Origin: Acidisoma sp965199065
GTDB lineage: Bacteria > Pseudomonadota > Alphaproteobacteria > Acetobacterales > Acetobacteraceae
Assembly (NCBI RefSeq): GCF_965199065.1
Contig: NZ_CBDAQN010000003.1
Location: 2,046,001-2,110,000 of the forward strand
Direction: 5' to 3'
Length of the DNA: 64,000 nt
Shown here: in pieces, positions 26,614 through 37,143 of the stretch
Layout: each line of letters opens with the position of its first letter
How positions within the stretch are numbered: position 1 is the stretch's first letter
Made by a program: the position numbers and the translations under genes
The notes under the pieces: model-generated
What the model saw: only the letters and a program-made list of their open reading frames with translations
Told to the model about the DNA's origin: nothing
The model's database searches: none

Positions 26614-28491
26614 TCACTGCGCCGCTTCCAGCGCGCCGGAGGCTTCCAGCCATTCCTCCTCCGCGGCCTCGATGTCGCGGGTCAGCGCCGCCAGCCGCAT
26701 CTGCCCCTTCGTCACATCGGCGCCGCTGCGGGTCGCGTAGAAATCCGGGTCGGCGAGGATCGCCTCCACCCGCGCCCGCTCGGCGGTGAGCTTGGCGATG
26801 CGCTTCTCGGCCTCCTGCGCGATCCGCCGCAAGGGCGCGAGCGCCGCCCGCGCCTCCGCCCGCTCGCGCCGGTCGTCCTGCCGGCTGACGGCTGCCGCCT
26901 CGGGCCGGGCAGATTGCGCCGCGATGATGCCCGAAAGCCGGGCGCGGTACTCGTCCATGTCGCCGTCGAAGGCAGTGGCCGTGCCATCGGCGACCAGCCA
27001 CAGCCGGTCCGCCACCAACTCCACCAGATGCGGATCGTGGGTGATCAGCAGCACCGCACCCGTATAGTCGGCGAGCGCCCGGATCAGTGCCTCCTTGGCG
27101 TCGATGTCGAGGTGGTTGGTCGGCTCGTCGAGGATGAGCAGATGCGGCGCGTCCCGCGTGGCGAGCGCCAGCAGCAGGCGGCCCTTCTCGCCGCCCGAAA
27201 GCTCCGAGACCTTCGTCTCCGCCCGCGCGGCATCCAGCCCGAACCGCGCGAGCTGCGCGCGCACCTGCGGCGGCAGCGCCCGGGGCAGCGCGCGTGCCAT
27301 GTGGTCGATGGGGCTCTCGTCCGGCACCAGCCGCTCGGCCTGATCCTGGGCGAAGTAGCCGACCTTCAGGCCGGGCGCCCGCCGCATCTCGCCGCCCATG
27401 GGTGCAAGCGTGCCGCCGATGATCTTCGCCAGCGTCGACTTGCCGTTGCCATTGGCGCCAAGCAGCGCCACCCGGTCGTCCATGTCGAGGCTGAGCGAAA
27501 TGTTCCGCAGCACCGTCCTGCCGCCATAGCCCGCCGAAACGCGATCGAGCGTCAGGATCGGCGGCGCCAACTGCTTCGGCTCGGGGAACTCGAAGCGCGT
27601 CGGCGCGTCTTCGATGATGGTCTCGAGCGGGGGCAGCCGTTCGAGCGCCTTCAACCGGCTCTGCGCCTGCCGCGCCTTCGAGGCCTTGGCCCGGAACCGG
27701 TCCACGAAGGCCTGCATGTGCTCGCGCTCGGCGGTCACCTTCTCGACCATGCGGCGCTGCTGGGCGGTGCGCTCGGCCCGCAGGCGCAGGAACTCGGCGA
27801 AACCTCCGGTGCTCAGCGCGATCTTGCCGCGGTCGAGATGAGCGATGGCTTCGACGGATTTATCGAGCAACCCGCGGTCATGCGAAACGATCAGCGCGGC
27901 ACCCGGGAACTTCGCGAGCCACCCCTCCAGCCAGAGCGACGCTTCGAGGTCGAGATGGTTCGTCGGCTCGTCGAGCAGCAACAGGTCCGGATTGCCGAAC
28001 AGCGCGGCGGCCAGCGCCACGCGCATCCGCCAGCCGCCCGAGAAGGAACTCATCGGCGCGTCCTGCTTCTCCCGGCTGAAGCCGAGGCCGCCCAAGATGG
28101 CCCCGGCGCGGGCGGGTGCGCTCTCGGCGCCGATGGTGCGGAGGCGCTCATGGACCTCGGCGAGGCGGATGGGATCGGTGTCCGGCGCGTCGGCCTCGGC
28201 CAGCAGATCCGTGCGCTCGCGGTCGGCGGCGAGGACCACGGCGAGGGGCGTGAGGTCGCCGCCCGGCGCTTCCTGCGCGACGGCGCCCATGCGGGCGCGG
28301 GCGGCAAGGCGGATGTCGCCGCCATCGGGGATGAGGTCGCCCGAGATGGCGCGCAGCAAAGTGGACTTGCCGGCCCCGTTACGGCCGATGAGGCCGATCC
28401 GGCGGCCGGGATCGACGCTCAGCTCGGCGTTCTCCAGCAGCGGGCGGCCTTTGATGGAGATCGAGAGGTTGCGGATGGTGAGAAGGCTCAT
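26614..28491 (-). CDS. ABC-F family ATP-binding protein
   Basis: This 625-residue soluble protein has two tandem ABC ATPase domains and no membrane segments. Walker A motifs are GRNGAGKST (about 37-45) and GANGNGKST, with signatures SFSGGWRMR and LSGGEKGR. A charged linker lies between the domains and a coiled-coil extension at the C-terminus, as in Uup/YheS-like members. ABC-F proteins bind ribosomes and affect translation; a specific role (YheS-like, Uup-like or resistance) cannot be assigned. It is divergent from ndk across 102 bases. Confidence 0.92.
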   Translation of the reverse strand: MSLLTIRNLSISIKGRPLLENAELSVDPGRRIGLIGRNGAGKSTLLRAISGDLIPDGGDIRLAARARMGAVAQEAPGGDLTPLAVVLAADRERTDLLAEADAPDTDPIRLAEVHERLRTIGAESAPARAGAILGGLGFSREKQDAPMSSFSGGWRMRVALAAALFGNPDLLLLDEPTNHLDLEASLWLEGWLAKFPGAALIVSHDRGLLDKSVEAIAHLDRGKIALSTGGFAEFLRLRAERTAQQRRMVEKVTAEREHMQAFVDRFRAKASKARQAQSRLKALERLPPLETIIEDAPTRFEFPEPKQLAPPILTLDRVSAGYGGRTVLRNISLSLDMDDRVALLGANGNGKSTLAKIIGGTLAPMGGEMRRAPGLKVGYFAQDQAERLVPDESPIDHMARALPRALPPQVRAQLARFGLDAARAETKVSELSGGEKGRLLLALATRDAPHLLILDEPTNHLDIDAKEALIRALADYTGAVLLITHDPHLVELVADRLWLVADGTATAFDGDMDEYRARLSGIIAAQSARPEAAAVSRQDDRRERAEARAALAPLRRIAQEAEKRIAKLTAERARVEAILADPDFYATRSGADVTKGQMRLAALTRDIEAAEEEWLEASGALEAAQ

Positions 28492-28593
28492 GAGGCGTCA
28501 TTTAGCGGGAAAAGCGTGCGGGCGGAACTTGCCCGACCGGGGCGGAGCCTCTAAAGGCGCGCGCACCGTCCCTTCAAAGAAAGAAACGCCATC

Positions 28594-29019
28594 ATGGCTA
28601 TCGAGCGCACGCTGTCCATCCTGAAGCCTGACGCCACCCGCCGCAACCTGACGGGCAGCATCAACAAGATCTTCGAGGAGGCCGGCCTGTCTATCCTGGC
28701 GCAGAAGCGCATCCTGCTCACCCGCGCCGAGGCCGAGGCATTCTATGCGGTGCACAAGGAGCGCGGCTTCTTCAACGACCTCGTCGGCTACATGATTTCC
28801 GGGCCGGTCGTGGCGCAGGTTCTGTCGGGCGACAATGCGGTGCTTAAGCATCGCGACCTGATGGGCGCGACGGACCCCAAGAAGGCGGCGGCCGGCACCG
28901 TCCGCGCCCTGTTCGCCGAGAGCATCGAGGCCAACACGGTGCACGGGTCTGACAGCCTCGAGAACGCCGCGACGGAGATCTCGTTCTTCTTTGCCGGTAT
29001 CGAGATCGTCGCCGCCTAG
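28594..29019 (+). CDS. ndk: Nucleoside-diphosphate kinase
   Basis: This 141-residue enzyme exchanges the gamma phosphate between nucleoside triphosphates and diphosphates. The phospho-histidine is H117 in NTVHGSD, preceded by the ERTLSILKPDA start typical of the family. Full length is normal. It is a monocistronic unit with an ATG start. It ends just before a strong GC-rich hairpin that separates it from the convergent SDR gene. Confidence 0.97.
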   Translation: MAIERTLSILKPDATRRNLTGSINKIFEEAGLSILAQKRILLTRAEAEAFYAVHKERGFFNDLVGYMISGPVVAQVLSGDNAVLKHRDLMGATDPKKAAAGTVRALFAESIEANTVHGSDSLENAATEISFFFAGIEIVAA

Positions 29020-29027
29020 CCTTCCGA

Positions 29028-29049
29028 AGGGGGCGGCGCTCCGCCCCCT
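29028..29049. terminator. GC-rich hairpin between ndk and the SDR gene
   Basis: AGGGGGCGG and CCGCCCCCT form a perfect nine-base stem with a four-base loop (CGCT), placed between two convergent stop codons. It can act for both strands. There is no T tract, so it may be a stem-only terminator. Confidence 0.65.
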
Positions 29050-29057
29050 CCCTCGCC

Positions 29058-29963
29058 TTAGAAAATCGGCATGCCGCCGGCGACGGTGATCAGCGCGCCC
29101 GAGATGTAGCTCGCTTCGTCCGAGGCCAGCATGACATAGGGCGGCGCCACCTCGACCGGCTGGCCGGGGCGTCCGTACGGCGTCTGCGAGCCGAAGTTCT
29201 TGATGGCGTCCTCCTCCATTCCAGCCGGAATGAACGGCGTCCAGATCGGGCCGGGCAGGACGGCGTTGACGCGCAAGCCCTTTTCGGCAAGCAGCTGCGC
29301 GAACGAAACGGTCATGTTGCCGATGGCGCCCTTGGTCGCCGAGTAGCCGAACAGGCTCGGCGTCGGGTGCTTCGTGTTGACCGAGGCCGTGTTGATGATC
29401 GAGCCGCCGGGCTGCATCACCCCGACCGCCGCCTTCGTCACATAGAAGGTGCCATGGACGTTGGTGGCGAACATCGCCTCCCAATCCTCGTCCTTGGTTT
29501 CCTCCAGCGACGGCGTCGGCGCCTGGTAGGCCGCGTTGTTGACCAGCACATCCAGCTTGCCGAACGCCTTGACCGTCTGCTCGACGATGGCGCGCGCGTC
29601 GGCCGACTTCGAGATGTCGGTCGGCAGCAGCAGGGCGCGCCGCCCGGCCTTGGTGATGAGCGCCTCGACCTCGCGCGCATCGGCTTCCTCGGCGGCAAGA
29701 TAAGCGATGGCGACATCCGCGCCCTCGCGGGCGAAAGCGATGGCGACGGCACGGCCGATGCCGCTATCGCCGCCGGTGATGAGCGCCGCCTTGCCGGTCA
29801 GACGGCCATGCCCCTGGTAGCTGTCCTCGCCGGTATCCGGCTTCGGGTTCATCTCGGCACGCTTCCCGGGGAAGCTCTGCTGCTGCACCGGGAACGGGGG
29901 CTGCTTGTAAAGGGTCGTCGGATCCTGGGTCATGCGCTCTGTTCCGCTTGAGGTGGCTGACAT
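29058..29963 (-). CDS. SDR family oxidoreductase (YghA/general-stress type)
   Basis: This 301-residue short-chain dehydrogenase has the cofactor motif TGGDSGIGRA and the catalytic serine, tyrosine and lysine in NTASVN and YSATKGA. An N-terminal extension with PPFPVQQQSFPGKRAEMNPKPD is typical of the stress-related SDR group that includes E. coli YghA. The substrate is unknown. The first ATG is at 29963; an internal ATG at 29933 is an alternative start. It stands at the head of a block of carbohydrate-active enzymes, but whether they are co-regulated is not shown. Confidence 0.88.
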   Translation of the reverse strand: MSATSSGTERMTQDPTTLYKQPPFPVQQQSFPGKRAEMNPKPDTGEDSYQGHGRLTGKAALITGGDSGIGRAVAIAFAREGADVAIAYLAAEEADAREVEALITKAGRRALLLPTDISKSADARAIVEQTVKAFGKLDVLVNNAAYQAPTPSLEETKDEDWEAMFATNVHGTFYVTKAAVGVMQPGGSIINTASVNTKHPTPSLFGYSATKGAIGNMTVSFAQLLAEKGLRVNAVLPGPIWTPFIPAGMEEDAIKNFGSQTPYGRPGQPVEVAPPYVMLASDEASYISGALITVAGGMPIF

Positions 29964-30033
29964 CGATGCCAGCCGGGACCGCTACATGCGGTCGCCACCA
30001 GGACCCTCCAACGCGAACAACCTTCACCTTCGG

Positions 30034-31608
<1,575 letters not shown>

Positions 31609-31656
31609 GTTAGTTACCAACCGGATGTGATCCTTAGAGATGGCGGGTACGAGCGG

Positions 31657-33321
31657 ATGATCAACGATCTTTGGTACAAGAACGCCGTCATCTATAATTT
31701 GTCGGTCGATACGTTCATGGATGCGGACGGCGACGGCATCGGCGACTTCAAGGGCCTCATCCGACGCCTCGACTATCTGCAGGGCCTCGGCGTCACCGCC
31801 ATCTGGCTCATGCCCTTCCAGCCTTCGCCGCGGCGTGACGACGGCTACGATGTCGCCGACTATTACGGTGTCGATCCACGCTACGGCACGCTCGGCGACT
31901 TCGTGGAGTTCACCCATGGCTGCGAGCAGCGCGGCATCCGCGTGCTGATCGACCTCGTGGTCAACCACACCTCCGACCAGCACCCGTGGTTCCAGCAGGC
32001 GCGCGCCGATCCGAAATCCCGCTACCGCGACTGGTATGTGTGGGCGGACAAGGAGCCCGCGGACGCCGCCGACGGCATCGTTTTCCCCGGTGTGCAGACA
32101 TCCACCTGGACGCGGGACCCGGTCGCGAAAGCCTGGTACTTCCACCGCTTCTACGATTTCCAGCCCGACCTCGACACCGCGAACCCGGAGGTGCTGGCCG
32201 AGATCCTTCGCATCATGGGGTTCTGGCTGCAGCTCGGCGTCTCGGGCTTTCGCATGGATGCAGTGCCCTTCGTGATCTCCCGCAAGGGCGCCGACGTGCA
32301 CGGCCAGCACGAGCAATACGAAATGCTGCGGGCCTTGCGCGAGTTTCTTCAGTGGCGGCGCGGCGACGCCGTCATCCTCGGCGAGGCGAACGTCCTGCCG
32401 GACACCGACATGAATTATTTCGGCAAGACCGGCGAGCGCATGCAGATGATGTTCAACTTCCAGGTCAACCAGCACCTGTTCCATGCTCTGGCGACCGCCG
32501 ACACCCGGCTTCTGGCGAAGGCTCTCAAGGCGACCGAGGCGCGTCCGGCGACGGCGCAGTGGGGGCAGTTCCTGCGCAACAACGACGAACTCGATCTAGG
32601 CCGCCTCACGGAGGCGCAGCGCGAGGCGGTGTTCGCGGCCTTCGGCCCCGACAAGACCATGCAGCTCTACGGACGCGGCATCCGGCGGCGCCTGGCCCCG
32701 ATGCTGCAGGGCGATCGCCGCCGGCTGGAAATGGCCTACAGCCTCATGGTCACATTGCCGGGCACGCCGGTCATTCGTTATGGAGACGAAATAGGAATGG
32801 GCGACGATCTGTCGCTGCCCGAGCGCAATTGCGCCCGCACCCCGATGCAATGGTCGGTCGAGCGCCAAGGCGGCTTTACCCTGAGCGACACACCGGTGCT
32901 GCCGCCGATCCACGATGGGCCCTACGGTTTCGCGCACGTCAACGTGGCCGAGCAGCGGCGGAACCCGGACTCGTTGCTGAACTGGATGGAGCGCATCTTG
33001 CGGATGCGGAAGGAGGTGCCGGAGGTCGGCTGGGGCATTCCCACCATCCTGCGGACAGGCCGGAACGATGTGCTGGCGATCCGCTATGACTGGCGCGGCA
33101 ACGCGGCGCTGTTCATCCACAACTTCAGCGATATGCCGCTCGAGATCAGACTGACCCCCGGCGCCGAAGGCACCCACGACAGTCTGCTGGTCAATTTGTT
33201 GTCGGACAACAACAGCGAGCCGGGCGACGACGGGCGCCACTGCATTCTGCTCGAGCCATACGGCTACCGGTGGTACCGGGTTGGCGGCCTCGATTACCTG
33301 CTTCGCCGCCGGGACGTTTAG
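31657..33321 (+). CDS. GH13 alpha-amylase family protein, trehalose-synthase-like
   Basis: This 554-residue cytoplasmic GH13 protein has D201 (GFRMD), E243 (LGEAN) and D310 (LRNNDELDL) as the catalytic set. The phrase FLRNNDELDL and the N-terminus MINDLWYKNAVIYNLSVD resemble trehalose synthase-related enzymes. The trehalose synthase assignment is not certain, since the protein could act on other alpha-glucosides. ATG at 31657 follows family alignment; the frame is open far upstream but only as a shadow. It is followed by the GH15 gene on the same strand. Confidence 0.87.
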   Translation: MINDLWYKNAVIYNLSVDTFMDADGDGIGDFKGLIRRLDYLQGLGVTAIWLMPFQPSPRRDDGYDVADYYGVDPRYGTLGDFVEFTHGCEQRGIRVLIDLVVNHTSDQHPWFQQARADPKSRYRDWYVWADKEPADAADGIVFPGVQTSTWTRDPVAKAWYFHRFYDFQPDLDTANPEVLAEILRIMGFWLQLGVSGFRMDAVPFVISRKGADVHGQHEQYEMLRALREFLQWRRGDAVILGEANVLPDTDMNYFGKTGERMQMMFNFQVNQHLFHALATADTRLLAKALKATEARPATAQWGQFLRNNDELDLGRLTEAQREAVFAAFGPDKTMQLYGRGIRRRLAPMLQGDRRRLEMAYSLMVTLPGTPVIRYGDEIGMGDDLSLPERNCARTPMQWSVERQGGFTLSDTPVLPPIHDGPYGFAHVNVAEQRRNPDSLLNWMERILRMRKEVPEVGWGIPTILRTGRNDVLAIRYDWRGNAALFIHNFSDMPLEIRLTPGAEGTHDSLLVNLLSDNNSEPGDDGRHCILLEPYGYRWYRVGGLDYLLRRRDV

Positions 33322-33417
33322 AGCGTCGGGCCTTGTATGCGGGGTCGCCACTCCAATACTGACTAGCCGGATGGAGAGCCGCCGGATGAGAGCCACCGCA
33401 GAAGCCATGTGCGCGGA

Positions 33418-35229
33418 ATGAGCGGTGCACGCCTCGATGGGGAGTTGCCGCTCGACCGGTATGCGGCGATCGGCGACGGGCGGTCGGTCGCGATCGTCGG
33501 CGCCGATGGCTCGATCGACTGGTGGTGCGTCCCCCACATGGACAGCGTTCCGTTCTTCGACCGCCTCCTCGACCCATGGGAAGGCGGCCGCTTTTCCGTG
33601 ACGCCCGTGGACGCGTTCGAGGTCGCGCGAGATTATCTCCCCGACAGCAACGTGCTCGTCCAGACCTTCACCACGGCCTCGGGCCGCGCACGGCTGACGG
33701 ATGGGCTGAACAGCGGCATCTCCGGCCGGTTGCCATGGAGCGAGTTGGCCCGTCGCATCGAAGGCCTTGAGGGCGAGGTCGAGTTTCGCATCGAATGCCG
33801 GCCCGGTCACCGGCTGGGGCACGGCAACCCGTGGCGCGAAGACAGCCCGCACGGCGACGTGCTGCATATCGACGGCGTCATCGCGGCGTTCCGGGCGACG
33901 GACGACGTGGAGCGGGTCACGCGGGACGACCGCCACCTCGTCTGCAGTCTGGTGACCTCGCCGGGCTCGCGCAGCCTCGTCGCTATTCTCGCCTCGGGGA
34001 ACGAGCCCCTCATCCTGCCGCCTCTGGCGGACATCGACGCCCGGCTCGACCGGTCCAGCGCCTCCTGGCAGGAATGGGCGCGCAACCTCAAGATCGACGG
34101 GCCCTATGCCAGCACGGTGCGCCGCAGCGCCTTGGCGCTCAAGCTGCTGCTGTTCTCGCCAAGCGGGGCCACCGCCGCTGCCGCGACCAACTCCCTGCCG
34201 GAGCGGCTGGGCGGAACCAAGAACTACGATTACCGCTACGCCTGGGTGCGCGATGTGGCCTACACGATCAAGGCGTTCCTGCGGGTCGGCGCGACCGAGG
34301 AGGCCAAGGCGGCGTTCTCCTGGCTCATGGGCACGATCCGCCGGCACGGCATGCCGCTTCACACGATGTACCGGCTGGACGGCGACGTGGCTCCCGCCCA
34401 GGAGACGCTCGACCTTCCAGGATATCGCGGCAGCCGGGACGTGCTGCTCGGCAACAAGGCGCGGGACCAGCTTCAGCTCGGCACCTTCGGCGACATTCTC
34501 GAAACGGCGGCGTTGTTTGTCGAAAGCGGTCACGTCCTCGATCTGCTGACGCGCCGCCTGCTCGGCGAGCTCGTCGATCGTTGCGCCGACATGTGGATGC
34601 AGAAGGACGCCGGCATCTGGGAACTCGATGAGGTCGAGCACTACACGATGTCCAAGATGGGCTGCTGGACGGCGCTCGACCGTGGTGTCCGCCTCGCGGA
34701 GAAGCATCAGATCGACGTGCAGCACGCCGGTCGCTGGCGCCGCGAGCGCGACCGCATCCGCGACTGGGTCGATGCGAACTGCTGGTCCGATGCGAAGCAG
34801 TCCTACACCATGCATCCCGGCACGGAGCGCCTCGATGCGGCGCTGCTGCTCGCGACGCGTTTCGGCTTCGAGCGGCGCGACCGGCTTGCGGCCACGCGTG
34901 ACGCCGTTGTCCAGGAACTCGCGAGAGGACCGTTGGTCTATCGCTACTCCGGCATGGAGCGCGAGGAAGGCACCTTCACCGCCTGCGGCTTCTGGCTGGT
35001 TGAAGCGTTTGCCCTGCTCGGCGATCTGGCTTCCGCCCGGCGCCAGATGGACGGAATGCTGGAGCGTTGCGGCACCAACCTCGGGTTGCTCACCGAAATG
35101 ATCGATGCGCGATCGGGCGAGATGCTTGGCAACCTGCCCCAGGCGCTCAGTCATCTGGCGCTCGTCCACGCCGCATTCTCAATCGGCGAAGCGGAACAGA
35201 GAGCGCCAGACGCTGGCTCGGACGGCTAG
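33418..35229 (+). CDS. GH15 family glucoamylase/trehalase-like protein
   Basis: This 603-residue (alpha/alpha)6-barrel protein has the N-terminal beta-domain motif GDGRSVAIVGADGSIDWWC and the barrel motifs YDYRYAWVRD, SKMGCWTALDR and GTFTACGFWLVEA. The family includes glucoamylase, glucodextranase and bacterial trehalase, and no signal peptide is seen. Both GTG at 33409 and ATG at 33418 are possible starts. With the two GH13 enzymes it suggests handling of trehalose or maltodextrin reserves, often a stress-linked function. Its stop overlaps the convergent porin gene by four bases. Confidence 0.88.
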   Translation: MSGARLDGELPLDRYAAIGDGRSVAIVGADGSIDWWCVPHMDSVPFFDRLLDPWEGGRFSVTPVDAFEVARDYLPDSNVLVQTFTTASGRARLTDGLNSGISGRLPWSELARRIEGLEGEVEFRIECRPGHRLGHGNPWREDSPHGDVLHIDGVIAAFRATDDVERVTRDDRHLVCSLVTSPGSRSLVAILASGNEPLILPPLADIDARLDRSSASWQEWARNLKIDGPYASTVRRSALALKLLLFSPSGATAAAATNSLPERLGGTKNYDYRYAWVRDVAYTIKAFLRVGATEEAKAAFSWLMGTIRRHGMPLHTMYRLDGDVAPAQETLDLPGYRGSRDVLLGNKARDQLQLGTFGDILETAALFVESGHVLDLLTRRLLGELVDRCADMWMQKDAGIWELDEVEHYTMSKMGCWTALDRGVRLAEKHQIDVQHAGRWRRERDRIRDWVDANCWSDAKQSYTMHPGTERLDAALLLATRFGFERRDRLAATRDAVVQELARGPLVYRYSGMEREEGTFTACGFWLVEAFALLGDLASARRQMDGMLERCGTNLGLLTEMIDARSGEMLGNLPQALSHLALVHAAFSIGEAEQRAPDAGSDG

Positions 35230-36932
35230 TTGAACGGCAAGTAGCGAAAGCTGATCAGCACGGCATTCTCATCCGCCGACGGGCTGACAGTGCTGCCCTT
35301 GGTTGAACCGACACCCGCGAAGGTGTTGCGCTGGATGTGTTCGTACTGCGCGCCGAATTCCAATGTCCCGAAGCTGCCCTTGATGAAGCGATACCAGGCG
35401 CCGATCGTAGCCTCGACCACCGCGGAGGTGGTGGCGTTGCACGTTCCAAGTTCGAGCGCGCAACCTGACAGGTTGACGTTGGGGTTCCCATAGCCGCTGG
35501 TGGTGGTGCCGGTGGTATAGTATTTCGCCTTCGCCCCTTCCGCGCCGCCATAGGTGTAAAGATCGAGCTTGGGCGTTGCGTGGGCAACAAATCCGCCCAT
35601 GATCGAGTAGGCCGGGATCGGCTCGATCTTTCCGGTCGTGTTGAATGTCGCGTCAGGAAGCTGTGCGGTGCCGTATCTCCCGACACCGTCGCCGATGAGG
35701 CCGCTGACCTGGAAGTTCAGCTTGTTCCGGATGACGGGCAGGATCATGCCGGCCCCGACACCCTCACCGGTCGTGTTGTAGTTGGTACCCGTCCCGCTGG
35801 CGGGGTTGGAGACCCGGCCACCGAGGAAGCTCAGAAGCCCATAGACCTCGTAGTGCCCGAAGCCGGGGTCGGCCGCGAACTTGGCGATAAGATCGGGCGC
35901 GCTGTTATCGCTGTAGGCCTGGATGGAGTTGACGTTGGAACCGCCGCAGGCGGTGTATTCGAGGTCGGAACCGCCGATGGCGGTGGGCGCCGCGGCGCCG
36001 GTCAGACAGTTGGGGCCGGCATTGCCGCTGAAGGTGGTTTGCGGTTCCTCGGCCGAGAAACCGAGCCAGTATTTCTGGTTGTCGAAGTCTTTGACGACCC
36101 GGAATTCGGTCTGTCGCGCCCAGTCGAAACCCACCACATATTGCGCATCGATCGTGAGCGGGACGTTCTCGCTGCGCGGCAGCAGGCCTTTGCTGTACAG
36201 TGTCGCCAAACTCCAGCCCTGACCGCCGACGAAGTGCAGTCCCAGGTAGCTGTTGTCGTATTCGCCCCAGAACTGGCGCAGCCGGAGCGTGTAGCTGTTG
36301 CTCTGGTTCGAGTTCGATGACGAACCGGCGCTCAGGAAGTCGGTTTCCAGGTAGCCTGTGAGCTTCTCTGAATCGTCGAGCTTTGCCTGCGTCAGCACGG
36401 AAAAGCGGCTCTGCTGCGCCGTCTCGCGGTATTCCGGGACGTGATAGTTGGGCGAGTTCCGAAGCGGAATGCCCGTGTTGAAGTTCGTGTCGATGCTCGC
36501 CGCTTCGTTGCGCGACCTGTAGACGCCTTCGGCCGCCGCAAAGCCGCCCAGGGTCACGGTGACGGCACCGAGGCGGAAGGACCCGGTGGGCAGCGGCGGC
36601 GGCGCCGGGGCGGCCGGGGGCGGCGCCGCATACACGATCGTCGGGGCCGGAGCATGCGATACCGTCGTCTCAATCTGCTGCGTATGCACAGCGGCAAGGC
36701 GGGCCTGGCTGCGCGCTTCCGCTGCCTCGGCCTGCGCCTGCCTCAAGGCGCTGTCGCGCCGGGCCATCTGCACCTTCATCGCCCGGATCTCGGCCTGCAG
36801 GGCGTTGATCTGGCTTTCGATCGCCTGCAGCTGCGCGGCCGACTGCGCCGCAGCCTCGTGCGGACGAAGCACGAGGGTGGCGAGCATCGTGGCAGACAAA
36901 AGCGCCGCCGTTAGGTGATTGTTCCTGACCAT
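35226..36932 (-). CDS. Outer-membrane porin-like protein with N-terminal coiled coil
   Basis: This 568-residue protein has a signal peptide (to about residue 29, AAAQS). A predicted coiled coil follows (about 31-85, LQAIESQINALQAEIRAMKVQ), then a proline/alanine-rich linker (about 100-125). The rest is a long glycine/asparagine/aromatic-rich region typical of a beta-barrel, ending RYLPFN. The layout resembles DcaP-like porins whose helical N-terminus trimerises in the periplasm. An AGGAG ribosome-binding site lies eight bases before the ATG. The transported solute is unknown. It may serve sugar uptake for the adjacent glycosidases, but that is guesswork. Confidence 0.75.
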   Translation of the reverse strand: MVRNNHLTAALLSATMLATLVLRPHEAAAQSAAQLQAIESQINALQAEIRAMKVQMARRDSALRQAQAEAAEARSQARLAAVHTQQIETTVSHAPAPTIVYAAPPPAAPAPPPLPTGSFRLGAVTVTLGGFAAAEGVYRSRNEAASIDTNFNTGIPLRNSPNYHVPEYRETAQQSRFSVLTQAKLDDSEKLTGYLETDFLSAGSSSNSNQSNSYTLRLRQFWGEYDNSYLGLHFVGGQGWSLATLYSKGLLPRSENVPLTIDAQYVVGFDWARQTEFRVVKDFDNQKYWLGFSAEEPQTTFSGNAGPNCLTGAAAPTAIGGSDLEYTACGGSNVNSIQAYSDNSAPDLIAKFAADPGFGHYEVYGLLSFLGGRVSNPASGTGTNYNTTGEGVGAGMILPVIRNKLNFQVSGLIGDGVGRYGTAQLPDATFNTTGKIEPIPAYSIMGGFVAHATPKLDLYTYGGAEGAKAKYYTTGTTTSGYGNPNVNLSGCALELGTCNATTSAVVEATIGAWYRFIKGSFGTLEFGAQYEHIQRNTFAGVGSTKGSTVSPSADENAVLISFRYLPFN

Positions 36933-37107
36933 AGCAACAACTCCTGAGAAGCTGGGTCACCGCTTCGAACAGGAATGTGATTATCGGGTTGCTATGGTTA
37001 CTGTCTGTTAAGCTTCAATGACGGCGGATGGTGCTCACCCTCAGTGAAGCGCTCCGCCCCAGATGACGGCGCAAACAACCTGCCGAAATTCATGGGGTAG
37101 AAGCAGC

Positions 37108-37138
37108 GAGACGCCCCCCGCACCGCTGGGGGCGTCTC
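37108..37138. terminator. Strong hairpin after the aldehyde oxidoreductase operon
   Basis: GAGACGCCCCC and GGGGGCGTCTC form a perfect 11-base stem with a nine-base loop. It begins six bases past the stop of the molybdopterin subunit gene on the minus strand, where it would end that transcript. No T tract follows on the minus strand. Confidence 0.65.
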
Positions 37139-37143
37139 CGCGT

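Noticed and set aside
32596..35169. 857-codon minus-strand frame opposite the GH13 and GH15 genes
   Set aside because: It is a shadow frame; GH13 and GH15 motifs are on the plus strand.
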